This document shows positions 26,369 to 33,977 of a stretch of DNA of 64,000 bases, piece by piece (positions within the stretch are counted from its first letter, which is position 1; every line of letters begins with the position of its first letter). The position numbers were made by a program, and so were the translations under genes. Source of the stretch: SHZI01 sp031395645 (GTDB taxonomy: Bacteria; Pseudomonadota; Gammaproteobacteria; Steroidobacterales; GCA-2729495); the NCBI GenBank assembly GCA_031395645.1, contig JANNJM010000087.1:244852-308851 (forward strand), written 5' to 3'. The notes under the pieces were generated by a model. It ran no database searches, was not told the origin of the DNA, and worked only from the letters and a program-made list of their open reading frames with translations.

Positions 26369-27233
26369 CGCCGGTTGCGAAGCGCAGCTCGAGGATCGGC
26401 CCCAACGCCAGCGTCACCTGGCTGGCACTGGGCAGCTCGAATTCCGGCACGCCAACAGGCACTCCCACCACGTCGCCGGGCCTGAAGGCATAGCGGCTGG
26501 ATAATCCCGCGAGCAGAGCCGACGCGCGCTGCGCACCCAGATCCGAGGGGCCAGCCACGACCTGACGCCCGTTGACCAGGATCGTTAGCCCCCAGTTGGC
26601 GCCAGCGGAAAATTCATCGGTGGTCACGAGTGCCGGACCCACGACGCAGGCGCCGGGAAACTGCCGTGCGTCGGCGCAGCCGTCACCAGGCCCGCGGTCG
26701 AGGCGCCGCGTGCCCAGGTCTGCGACCAGGGTCAGTGCGGCGATGGCCCGGGCGGCCTGCGGTGGCGTGGCACGAAACAACGGCCGGCCAATCACCAGAC
26801 CGACCATGCCCAGCAGATAGAGATGCGGGTCCTCGCCTTCCGGCATGGGGACGCTTGAGTCCGGTCCAATCGCGGAATTTGGGTTCTTGACGTAGCACGC
26901 CGTCCGACTGCCCATGTCGTCACTGACCATGAGCAGCAAACCGGGCCTTCGGATCGGGGTCATCAGGCGCGTACCAGAGCCGGGAAGCAGCCGCCCGCTG
27001 GCGCGCCACTGCTGGCGTTGTGAATCCGGTGCGTCTGCAAATTCGGCAACGAGACGAGCGACCCGTGCCGTGCCTTCCTCCCCTTCCGCCAGAACACTCA
27101 CCACGGATTGAGGACGCCACTGGGCGGTTGTCAGGCCGGGCGCCGCCGCCGCCAGGTCGAGGATCTCGCCCGACGGCAGGCATATGCCCGGTCGGCCTCC
27201 AACTTCCCGGCTGTCCAGCGTTACGAGCCGCAC
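26355..27233 (-). CDS. Fumarylacetoacetate hydrolase-family protein with degenerate metal site
   Basis: Reading from GTG 27233 gives 292 residues. The N-terminal VRLVTLDSREVGGRPG and C-terminal barrel elements (ALTLVADLGTRRL, PGACVVGPALVTTDEF, LTILVNGRQV, FRPGDVVGVPVGV) place it in the FAH superfamily of hydratases, decarboxylases and hydrolases. The usual acidic metal-binding stretch (Y-E-x-E-L-x-x-VIG) reads LLGMVGLVIG at residues 140-149, so both glutamates are absent. It may be inactive or use different chemistry. It is 7 nt after the ferredoxin stop and probably cotranscribed. Confidence 0.7.
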   Translation of the reverse strand: MRLVTLDSREVGGRPGICLPSGEILDLAAAAPGLTTAQWRPQSVVSVLAEGEEGTARVARLVAEFADAPDSQRQQWRASGRLLPGSGTRLMTPIRRPGLLLMVSDDMGSRTACYVKNPNSAIGPDSSVPMPEGEDPHLYLLGMVGLVIGRPLFRATPPQAARAIAALTLVADLGTRRLDRGPGDGCADARQFPGACVVGPALVTTDEFSAGANWGLTILVNGRQVVAGPSDLGAQRASALLAGLSSRYAFRPGDVVGVPVGVPEFELPSASQVTLALGPILELRFATGVRAG

Positions 27234-27240
27234 GGCATAC

Positions 27241-27561
27241 CTACAGATCGTTCCTGGCGACAAAGACCTCGAGGCCATCAAGTTCGGGCGTCAACTCGAT
27301 CTGGCACATGAGTCGGCTCGTGGGACGCCGCTCGGTCGCGGTGTCGAGCATGGCGTCTTCCATCTCTTCCAGTGGCGGAAGGCGCGGCAGCCAGGCGTCG
27401 GCGACATAAGCGTGACAAGTGGCGCAGGCGCAGGCTCCCCCACACTCCGCCAGGATACCGGCGACGCTGTTATCGAGGGCAGCCTCCATGACTGTGTTGC
27501 CCACAGCCACGCTAGCCTCGATCCGCTGGCCGTCCACATCGTTAAAAATGACTCGGGGCAT
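27241..27561 (-). CDS. [2Fe-2S] ferredoxin, adrenodoxin/putidaredoxin type
   Basis: The 106-residue ferredoxin starts at ATG 27561 (PRVIFNDVDGQRIEAS). The cluster ligands are in CGGACACATCHAYV, with the C-x5-C-x2-C spacing of the ISC/putidaredoxin type plus one extra cysteine, and a fourth ligand in LMCQIEL about 37 residues later. It would pass single electrons to a P450 or ring oxygenase. The Rieske oxygenase at 49925 is a possible but distant partner. A longer reading frame upstream to 27819 has no homology and overlaps the leu leader on the other strand. Confidence 0.88.
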   Translation of the reverse strand: MPRVIFNDVDGQRIEASVAVGNTVMEAALDNSVAGILAECGGACACATCHAYVADAWLPRLPPLEEMEDAMLDTATERRPTSRLMCQIELTPELDGLEVFVARNDL

Positions 27562-27642
27562 GAGCATCCACGGCTGAAAAACGGGACTTGCCCGGGCTCC
27601 CGGGACGGGCGCGAGAATAGCATGGAGACCGGCACCGCGCGG

Positions 27643-27671
27643 TTGACAAGGCCGGTCGGTTCCGTGACCAT
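27643..27671 (+). promoter_or_regulatory. Candidate promoter of the leu operon
   Basis: A perfect TTGACA lies at 27643-27648, with GACCAT 17 nt later as a poor -10 (three of six matches). If used, transcription would begin about 27678, almost at the leader-peptide ATG 27680, making that leader close to leaderless. This is an eye call. Confidence 0.35.
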
Positions 27672-27679
27672 TCAGAGCT

Positions 27680-27802
27680 ATGCAAATTAACTCTTGCCAG
27701 ATGCCAGACCAGGCCAGCGACGGCCTGTCCCGGCTGGCCCTGCTCCTGCGAAGCCTTCTGGTACCGTACTCACTGGTACCAGGTCGGGGAGCGGGCTTCT
27801 GA
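27680..27802 (+). CDS. leuL: Leucine-rich leader peptide of the leu operon
   Basis: A 40-codon frame (ATG 27680, TGA 27800-27802) precedes an intrinsic terminator and then leuA. Its centre, LSRLALLLRSLL, holds seven leucines in twelve residues, followed by valines, which is the expected control region for a leucine or branched-chain attenuator. A shorter version from ATG 27701 keeps the same control codons. No clear Shine-Dalgarno is visible for either. Ribosome stalling at the Leu codons when charged Leu-tRNA is scarce would favour the antiterminator. Confidence 0.75.
   Translation: MQINSCQMPDQASDGLSRLALLLRSLLVPYSLVPGRGAGF
27758..27782 (+). promoter_or_regulatory. Leader pause hairpin (1:2-type stem) of the leu attenuator
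   Basis: CTGGTACC and its exact complement GGTACCAG form an 8-bp stem around a 9-nt loop, immediately after the Leu codon cluster and within the leader-peptide frame. In classical attenuators this position is the RNA polymerase pause hairpin. Confidence 0.6.
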
Positions 27803-27829
27803 CCGGCTGATTTTTCCACGAGTCACAAG

Positions 27830-27865
27830 GACCCCGCACCCGCAAGGTGACGGGGTCTTTTTTTT
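27830..27865 (+). terminator. Rho-independent terminator (attenuator) upstream of leuA
   Basis: The stem pairs GACCCCG (27830-27836) with CGGGGTC (27851-27857), continued by CACC with GGTG across a CGCAA loop and one bulged A. Eight T residues follow. An alternative pairing of GCGGGCTTC (27791-27799) with GGACCCCGC (27829-27837) has eight of nine pairs, allowing G-U, and would block the terminator's 5' arm. That is the expected antiterminator. leuA begins 70 nt downstream. Confidence 0.88.
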
Positions 27866-27934
27866 GAGGCAGCAAATACCGAACGTGTTGGCTGGGATTG
27901 AATCGTCGAACGCACTTATTTCGGGAGCACGACC

Positions 27935-29506
27935 ATGAGCGATCAGCAGCAGGACCGCGTCCTGATCTTCGATACCACACTACGCGACGGCGAGCAGGCG
28001 CCCGGCTGCAGCATGACGCTGGGTGAGAAACTGCGGGTCGCTTCGGCGCTGCGTGACCTGCAGGTTGACGTCATCGAGGCTGGCTTTGCCGCCGCCTCGC
28101 CCGGGGATTTCGACGCCGTACAGGCCATCGCTTCTGACATCCACGGTCCTGTAATTTGTAGTCTGGCCCGGTGTCACGCCCAGGACATCGAACGGGCTGC
28201 GGCGGCGTTAAAGCCAGCGGTACGAAAGCGTATCCACGTGTTTCTGGCTACCAGCGAGATTCACCGGACGTTGAAGCTGAACATGGCCAAGGAGGAAATC
28301 ATCCGCCGGGCTGTTGAAGGAGTACGTCACGCGCGCAAGCATAGTGACGATGTCGAGTTCTCGGCGGAGGATGCCTCCCGGACAGAGCCAGCCTACCTCG
28401 CTGAGGTCATCGCTGCGGTCATCGAGGCCGGCGCGAGCACCATCAATATCCCAGACACGCTGGGATACACGGTGCCAGAGGAGTTCGCCGGGCTGTTCGC
28501 CTATCTTCGCAAGAAGGTCCGGGGCATAGAGAACGTCGTCCTCAGCGTACACTGCCATGACGATCTTGGAATGGCAGTCGCCAACAGCCTTGCAGCGGTA
28601 TCCGCAGGGGCCCGGCAAGTCGAGTGCACGATCAATGGCATTGGTGAGCGCGCAGGGAATTGCGCCCTCGAAGAAGTAGTGATGGCGATCCGAACCCGGT
28701 CCAACCACTACGGACTCAATACCGGAGTAGACACGCGGAAGCTTTACCCGACGAGCCGTCTGGTGGCCAGCATCACCGGCATGCACGTGCCACGTAACAA
28801 GGCCGTGGTCGGCGAGAATGCCTTTGCCCACGAATCGGGAATTCATCAGGACGGCATGCTGAAGCACGCCTCCACCTACGAGATCATGAACCCCGAAGAC
28901 GTTGGCATCAGCCGGTCAAATCTCGTGCTGGGAAAACACAGCGGGCGCCATGCCTTCCGCGATCGGGTCCAGCAGCTGGGCTTTAATCTGGGCGATGAGG
29001 ATCTCAATGCGGCATTCGCCGAGTTCAAGAAGCTTGCAGATCGCAAGAAGGAAATGTTCGACGGCGATATCGAGGCCATCATCATGAATGCCGAGTCGGG
29101 CGGTGAAGGTCCGTGGGAAATGCTGGAACTGCATATTTCGGCAGGTACTGGCGCGATTGCGGCTGCTGCCGTCCGGATGCGGCATGCCGATGGCCGGGTC
29201 GTTGACGAGGCGTCTGTGGGCGATGGCCCCGTCGAGGCGTCATTCAAGGCGCTGGAGCGTGCAACGGGCATTAACCTTGATCTCAAGAATTTCGAGGTCC
29301 GAAGCGTGACCATGGGTGAGGATGCCCAGGGAGAGGTCACCGTTACCGTGGACCATGACGGGAAGAGCCATCGGGGCCACGGCGTAAGCACGGATATCGT
29401 TGAGGCAGGCGCGCTTGCCTACCTGGACGTCATTAACCGCGTCTGTCGGCAGTCCGCCGTCCGATTGGCCTCGACGGCGGCTGGCGACAACGTCGTACGA
29501 CTATAG
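27935..29506 (+). CDS. leuA: 2-isopropylmalate synthase
   Basis: LeuA condenses 2-ketoisovalerate with acetyl-CoA, the committed step of leucine synthesis. The product has 523 residues. The DRE-TIM barrel shows FDTTLRDGEQAPGCSMTLGE, the metal ligand histidines in LSVHCHDDLGMAVANSLAA, the substrate-loop GERAGNCALEEV and FAHESGIHQDGMLK. The C-terminal regulatory domain (roughly residues 390-523) binds leucine for feedback inhibition, judged from family length. The Shine-Dalgarno is GGGAG before ATG. Transcription is governed by the upstream attenuator. ilvE follows after 13 nt. Confidence 0.95.
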   Translation: MSDQQQDRVLIFDTTLRDGEQAPGCSMTLGEKLRVASALRDLQVDVIEAGFAAASPGDFDAVQAIASDIHGPVICSLARCHAQDIERAAAALKPAVRKRIHVFLATSEIHRTLKLNMAKEEIIRRAVEGVRHARKHSDDVEFSAEDASRTEPAYLAEVIAAVIEAGASTINIPDTLGYTVPEEFAGLFAYLRKKVRGIENVVLSVHCHDDLGMAVANSLAAVSAGARQVECTINGIGERAGNCALEEVVMAIRTRSNHYGLNTGVDTRKLYPTSRLVASITGMHVPRNKAVVGENAFAHESGIHQDGMLKHASTYEIMNPEDVGISRSNLVLGKHSGRHAFRDRVQQLGFNLGDEDLNAAFAEFKKLADRKKEMFDGDIEAIIMNAESGGEGPWEMLELHISAGTGAIAAAAVRMRHADGRVVDEASVGDGPVEASFKALERATGINLDLKNFEVRSVTMGEDAQGEVTVTVDHDGKSHRGHGVSTDIVEAGALAYLDVINRVCRQSAVRLASTAAGDNVVRL

Positions 29507-29519
29507 AAGGGAACCAACT

Positions 29520-30476
29520 ATGAGCATCAAGGCCACCGAATGGATCTGGCATAACGGCAAGCTCGTGCCCTGGCAAAACGCAACAGTGCACGTATTGAGT
29601 CACGCCCTGCACTATGGATCATCCGTATTTGAAGGAGTGCGTGCCTATTCGACGCCGTCCGGCCCTCAGGTTTTTCGGCTGCAGGCACACACGCGCCGGC
29701 TGCTCGATTCGGCAAAAATCCATCGCATCGAGATTCCCTGGTCGGCATCGGAAATCAATGCTGCGTGTAAGGAAGTCGTGGTGCGCAACGGACTGAAGAG
29801 CGCATACATCCGCCCTCTGGCCTACCGTGGCTATGGCGAAGTGGGCGTGGTCCCGAAGGCAGGTCATCCGGTCGAACTGGCGATTGCTGCCTGGGAATGG
29901 GGCGCATACCTCGGTCCTGAAGCACTCGAGAAGGGCGTCGACGTCTGCGTTTCCTCATGGCAGCGAGTAGCACCCAACACGATCCCGGCACTGGCCAAAG
30001 CCGGCGGCAATTACCTGTCCAGTACGCTCGTCGGTTTTGAAGCGCGGGATCGTGGCTTTGCCGAAGGCATTGCGCTGGGTGCGGACGGTACTGTCAGCGA
30101 AGGCGCCGGCGAAAACCTGTTCCTGGTCCGGGACGGCGTGCTGATTACGCCACCCGCTGCAGCCTCCATTCTTCTGGGCATTACCCGGGACAGCGTCATC
30201 CTGCTGGCCCGGGACCTGGGTATTGAGGTTCGCGAGCAGGTCCTGCCACGGGAGATGATGTATATCGCGGACGAGATATTCCTCACTGGAACCGCCGCCG
30301 AGATCACGCCGGTCCGTTCAGTGGATCGACTGATAGTTGGCGCCGGAACACGGGGGCCCATCACCAAAGCGCTGCAGGATGCCTTCTTTGGGCTCTTCAG
30401 CGGCCGCACCGCCGACAAGCGGGGATGGCTCGAACCGCTAGACGCGCCGACGACGGCAAATCGAGCCATCCACTAG
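29520..30476 (+). CDS. ilvE: Branched-chain amino acid aminotransferase
   Basis: IlvE performs the last step of Leu, Ile and Val synthesis, moving the amino group from glutamate. The 318-residue fold-type IV PLP enzyme starts ATEWIWHNGKLVPWQNATVH. Marks are HALHYGSSVFEGVRAY, the region carrying the PLP lysine (NTIPALAKAGGNYLSS) and VSEGAGENLF. I chose ATG 29520, 13 nt after leuA, over a longer frame overlapping leuA. A gene for this common final step placed inside a leu operon ties all branched-chain output to leucine attenuation. Confidence 0.93.
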   Translation: MSIKATEWIWHNGKLVPWQNATVHVLSHALHYGSSVFEGVRAYSTPSGPQVFRLQAHTRRLLDSAKIHRIEIPWSASEINAACKEVVVRNGLKSAYIRPLAYRGYGEVGVVPKAGHPVELAIAAWEWGAYLGPEALEKGVDVCVSSWQRVAPNTIPALAKAGGNYLSSTLVGFEARDRGFAEGIALGADGTVSEGAGENLFLVRDGVLITPPAAASILLGITRDSVILLARDLGIEVREQVLPREMMYIADEIFLTGTAAEITPVRSVDRLIVGAGTRGPITKALQDAFFGLFSGRTADKRGWLEPLDAPTTANRAIH

Positions 30477-30526
30477 ACGCTTTTTGTGCACAAGCTTCAT
30501 CGACCTCAATACCAGGAACTGCTCCA

Positions 30527-31933
30527 ATGAACGGCAAGTCGCTTTTCCAGAAGATCTGGGACGACCATATCGTCGTCCCGGAGTCTGCCGATACACCGGC
30601 AGTGCTGTATATCGATCTTCATCTGACGCACGAAGTCACATCGCCCCAGGCCTTTTCGGTGCTTCGGTCCAAGGGACTGAAAGTTCGCCGCCCCGATCTG
30701 ACCCTGGCGACTCTCGATCACTCGACGCCGACTGTGCCGGTTGCATCGCTGAAGGAGCTCGACGTGGTCTCGGAGCCGGCAGCTGCCGCTCAGATTCGCC
30801 TGATGATCGAGAACTGCCGCGAGTACGGTATTCAACTTTTCGGGTTCGACAGCGATGCCCGTGGCATCGTCCACGTGATCGGCCCTGAACTGGGAATCAC
30901 GCAACCCGGGAAGACGATCGTTTGCGGCGACAGCCACACCAGTACGCACGGCGCCTTTGGCACGCTCGCTTTCGGTATCGGGACGACCGAGGTGGGCCAC
31001 GTCATGGCTTCGCAATGCTTGCTGCAGCGGCGACCGAAGACGCTGGCCATCAGCGTGGACGGCACTCTCGGTCCCTGCGTAACCGCCAAGGACATCATTC
31101 TCGCCATCATCGGCCGGATTGGCGTCGGCGGCGGCACGGGTCATGTCATTGAGTACCGCGGCAGCGCCATCCGCAGCCTCGGCATGGAGCAGCGGATGAC
31201 CGTCTGCAATATGTCGATTGAAGGGGGCGCCAAGGCTGGAATGATTGCGCCTGACGACACCACCATCCACTACCTGGCCAACCGCCCGATGGCGCCGAAG
31301 GGACCGGATTGGGACGCCGCCGTCGCCCGCTGGCGGAAACTGCCATCCGATCCGGACGCAACCTTTAATCGTGAGATCAGTCTCGACGCCACCAAGCTGA
31401 CCCCCATGGTGACGTTTGGAACGAACCCGGGCATGGTCGTGCCGATCGCAGAGCCGGTCCCGAAGGCAACCGACTTAAGCTTTCGCAAGGCCCTGGACTA
31501 CATGGGTGTGGCGGAAAACAAGCCCATGCTCGGCATGCCCGTCGATGTGGTCTTCATCGGCAGTTGTACCAACTCCCGCCTCTCTGATCTCCGGGAGGCC
31601 GCAGGCATCATGCGGGGAAGAAAGGTGGCGAAGTCCGTCAGGATGCTCGTGGTGCCAGGATCGGAGCAAGTCAAGCGTGCCGCTGAGGCCGAGGGTCTGC
31701 ACGAGGTTTTTCGCGCCGCCGGCGCTGAGTGGCGCGAGGCCGGTTGCTCGATGTGCATTGGCATGAATGGCGACCTGACAGCGAGTGGCGAGCTTTGCGT
31801 CAGTACCAGCAACAGAAATTTCGAAGGCCGGCAAGGTATCGGGGCGCGCACCGTGCTGGCCAGTCCGCTGACCGCCGCAGCGTCCGCCATCGCCGGCCGG
31901 ATTGCCGACCCCCGGCAACTCACGTCCAACTGA
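30527..31933 (+). CDS. leuC: 3-isopropylmalate dehydratase, large subunit
   Basis: LeuC with LeuD isomerises 2-isopropylmalate to 3-isopropylmalate. It has 468 residues and is a [4Fe-4S] aconitase-family enzyme. Cluster and substrate motifs are GDSHTSTHGAFGTLAFGIGT, VFIGSCTNSRLSDLREAA (first cysteine) and EAGCSMCIGMNGD with the other two cysteines. The start ATG 30527 gives the family N-terminus NGKSLFQKIWDDHIV. An upstream extension overlaps ilvE and is not homologous. leuD follows after 11 nt. Confidence 0.95.
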   Translation: MNGKSLFQKIWDDHIVVPESADTPAVLYIDLHLTHEVTSPQAFSVLRSKGLKVRRPDLTLATLDHSTPTVPVASLKELDVVSEPAAAAQIRLMIENCREYGIQLFGFDSDARGIVHVIGPELGITQPGKTIVCGDSHTSTHGAFGTLAFGIGTTEVGHVMASQCLLQRRPKTLAISVDGTLGPCVTAKDIILAIIGRIGVGGGTGHVIEYRGSAIRSLGMEQRMTVCNMSIEGGAKAGMIAPDDTTIHYLANRPMAPKGPDWDAAVARWRKLPSDPDATFNREISLDATKLTPMVTFGTNPGMVVPIAEPVPKATDLSFRKALDYMGVAENKPMLGMPVDVVFIGSCTNSRLSDLREAAGIMRGRKVAKSVRMLVVPGSEQVKRAAEAEGLHEVFRAAGAEWREAGCSMCIGMNGDLTASGELCVSTSNRNFEGRQGIGARTVLASPLTAAASAIAGRIADPRQLTSN

Positions 31934-31944
31934 GAAGAACTTTC

Positions 31945-32529
31945 ATGGAAAAAGTTACCATCGTGCGCTCTCGGACCCTGGCCATTCCCCAGTCCGACAT
32001 TGATACAGACCAGATCATTCCTGCCAGATTTCTCACCACCACAACCCGGACGGGACTGGGAAAGGCACTGTTCGCCGACTGGCGCTACGATTCGGCCGGC
32101 AAGCCAAGGCCTGAGTTTTTACTGAATCGTCCCGAGGCGGAGGGCTGCGGGATACTGGTGGCCGGCAACAATTTCGGTTGCGGATCGTCACGCGAGCACG
32201 CCCCCTGGGCATTGCTGGATTTTGGAATTCGCGCGGTGATCAGTACGGAGATTGCGGATATTTTTCGCGGTAACTCGCTCAAGAATGGCCTGGTCCCGGT
32301 GATCGTCGACAAAGCTACCCACGGCTGGCTTGTCGAGAATCCCGGCGTCGCGGTCACTATCGACGTCGCCGCCTGCGAGCTACGCTTGCCGGATGGGCGA
32401 ACAGTCCCCTTCCCCATCGATGGCTTCTCCAGGTATTGCCTGTTGAATGGCGTGGACCAGTTGGGCTATCTGCTCAATCACTCGGATGCCATCACCCGTT
32501 TTGAGAGCACCCGCCCGTGGAAGCCCTGA
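31945..32529 (+). CDS. leuD: 3-isopropylmalate dehydratase, small subunit
   Basis: LeuD is the swivelling-domain partner of LeuC. It has 194 residues with the typical IPQSDIDTDQIIPARFL, GNNFGCGSSREHAPWALLDF and IFRGNSLKNGLVPV motifs. The start at ATG 31945 follows GAAGAAC. It overlaps leuB by 13 nt (leuB GTG lies inside the last codons), implying translational coupling. Confidence 0.95.
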   Translation: MEKVTIVRSRTLAIPQSDIDTDQIIPARFLTTTTRTGLGKALFADWRYDSAGKPRPEFLLNRPEAEGCGILVAGNNFGCGSSREHAPWALLDFGIRAVISTEIADIFRGNSLKNGLVPVIVDKATHGWLVENPGVAVTIDVAACELRLPDGRTVPFPIDGFSRYCLLNGVDQLGYLLNHSDAITRFESTRPWKP

Positions 32530-33584
32530 TCGGCGTCCTCGCCGGGGATGGCATTGGACCTGAGGTCACGACCGAGGCGGTTCGGATCCTGAAGGCCGTT
32601 GGTGATCGTCATGGCCATCGATTCGAGTTCAAGGCTGGCCTGATCGGTGGGGCCGCCATCGACGCGGAGGGCTCCGCGTTCCCACCCGCCACTCGTCAGC
32701 TTTGCATTGACGCCGATGCCATTCTGCTCGGCGCTGTTGGCGGGCCGAAGTGGAGCAGTCCCGACGCACTGGTGCGTCCCGAGCAGGGCTTGCTGGATAT
32801 GCGCGCCGCCATGGGCGTGTACGCGAACCTGCGCCCCGTAATAACCCACCCCTCGCTGTACGCTTCCTCGCCGCTAAAAGCAGAGCGCCTTTCTGGCGTC
32901 GATATCCTTGTAATCCGGGAACTTACGGGTGGAATCTATTTTGGCCCTAAGGAGCGGACCGCCACGTCCGCGACCGATGTCTGCACGTACTCACGGGGCG
33001 AGATAGAACGGGTCTTGCGCATGGCGGGTCGACTCGCCATGCAGAGACGACGCAGGGTCACGTCCGTCGACAAGGCCAACGTACTGGAAACGTCGCGACT
33101 CTGGCGTTCAATAGCCACGGAGCTTTTTACCAGGGAGTTCCCCCAGTTGCAGCTCGAGCACTTGCTTGTTGACGCTGCCGCCATGCACTTGCTGTCCCGG
33201 GCAGCTGATTTTGACGTTATCGTCACCGAGAACATGTTCGGTGACATTCTGACTGACGAGGCCTCGATGCTGACAGGGTCGCTCGGGATGCTCCCGTCTG
33301 CGGCGCTCGGCGACAGCACCCGTGGCCTGTATGAGCCCATCCACGGTTCCGCCCCGGACATCGCCGGCCTCGGCAAAGCCAATCCCTGTGGGACGATTCT
33401 CAGTGCAGCGCTGCTGCTCCGGTATTCCCTCGGCCTCGAAGCGGAAGCACAAGAGATCGAGTCTGCCGTTATGGCAGCGCTTGACTCAGGGAAGCGCACT
33501 GCGGACATCGCGGAAGCTACCCACACCCCCGTAGGCACCCGGGCCATGGGGGACGCCGTGCTGCAGGGCGTTACTGCCCGCTAG
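32517..33584 (+). CDS. leuB: 3-isopropylmalate dehydrogenase
   Basis: LeuB oxidatively decarboxylates 3-isopropylmalate with NAD+. The 355-residue enzyme opens LIGVLAGDGIGPEVTTEAV. The substrate and Mg2+ residues are visible in RELTGGIYFG, the active-site lysine region VTSVDKANVLETSRLWR, FDVIVTENMFGDILTDEAS and HGSAPDIAGLGKANP. The start codon is GTG within the end of leuD. It closes the leu operon. The yerC-his transcription unit follows after about 80 nt. Confidence 0.95.
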   Translation: MEALIGVLAGDGIGPEVTTEAVRILKAVGDRHGHRFEFKAGLIGGAAIDAEGSAFPPATRQLCIDADAILLGAVGGPKWSSPDALVRPEQGLLDMRAAMGVYANLRPVITHPSLYASSPLKAERLSGVDILVIRELTGGIYFGPKERTATSATDVCTYSRGEIERVLRMAGRLAMQRRRRVTSVDKANVLETSRLWRSIATELFTREFPQLQLEHLLVDAAAMHLLSRAADFDVIVTENMFGDILTDEASMLTGSLGMLPSAALGDSTRGLYEPIHGSAPDIAGLGKANPCGTILSAALLLRYSLGLEAEAQEIESAVMAALDSGKRTADIAEATHTPVGTRAMGDAVLQGVTAR

Positions 33585-33607
33585 TTCCTGAGCTACCGGC
33601 AACGTGC

Positions 33608-33635
33608 TTGCATTCACTCGCCAGTTTGTACTAAT
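33608..33635 (+). promoter_or_regulatory. Candidate promoter of the yerC-his operon
   Basis: TTGCAT (33608-33613), 16-nt spacer, then ACTAAT (33630-33635) preceded by TGT, which reads as an extended -10. The -10 lies inside the operator at 33627-33662, so repressor binding would block RNA polymerase. Eye call. Confidence 0.4.
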
Positions 33636-33662
33636 GTACTAGCGCGTTAATACACTGGTACA
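33627..33662. promoter_or_regulatory. Symmetrical operator for the YerC/TrpR-like regulator
   Basis: This 36-bp imperfect palindrome consists of TGTACTAA, then TGTACTAG, a CGCG centre, then TTAATACA and CTGGTACA. That is two tandem half-sites facing two inverted ones. Every departure from perfect symmetry is a transition. The ACTAG core is shared with the E. coli trp operator, as expected for a TrpR-fold protein. The site ends 3 nt before the yerC ATG and covers the putative -10, so yerC probably represses itself and the his genes behind it. Confidence 0.7.
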
Positions 33663-33665
33663 CCG

Positions 33666-33971
33666 ATGAAAGAACACCGGATCCTCGATGAGCGCGACGA
33701 GAAGGCCGCGGAACAGTCCCTGTTTCGCGCCATTCTCAGCCTGCGTGACGTCGCGGAAGTCAGAGCGTTTCTTGTCGACCTCTGTACCCCTGCCGAACTG
33801 CAGGCACTGAAAGACCGATGGCTCGTTGCGGAATTGCTCGACCGGGACCTGCCCTATCGCCAGATCCACGACCGGACCGGTGTGAGCGTTACCACCATCG
33901 GCCGCGTGGCCCGTTACCTGACCAGTGGAGCCGGTGGTTACAGCAAGGCGCTGCAACGCCAGCGAAAGTAG
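33666..33971 (+). CDS. yerC: YerC/YecD-family TrpR-like repressor, probable histidine operon regulator
   Basis: The 101-residue protein belongs to the TrpR-related YerC family. The helical N-terminus is followed by the TrpR-like helix-turn-helix (DRDLPYRQIHDRTGVSVTTI, then GRVARYLTSGAGGYSKAL, about residues 60-96). It heads the his operon, 6 nt upstream of hisG, with a symmetrical site immediately before it. TrpR-type proteins bind an amino acid as corepressor, so histidine is the obvious candidate here, by inference. No Shine-Dalgarno is visible before ATG. Confidence 0.85.
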   Translation: MKEHRILDERDEKAAEQSLFRAILSLRDVAEVRAFLVDLCTPAELQALKDRWLVAELLDRDLPYRQIHDRTGVSVTTIGRVARYLTSGAGGYSKALQRQRK

Positions 33972-33977
33972 GCCTTC

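Noticed and set aside
27562..27819. N-terminal extension of the ferredoxin
   Set aside because: No homology before MPRVIFND, and it overlaps the leu leader peptide and attenuator on the other strand.
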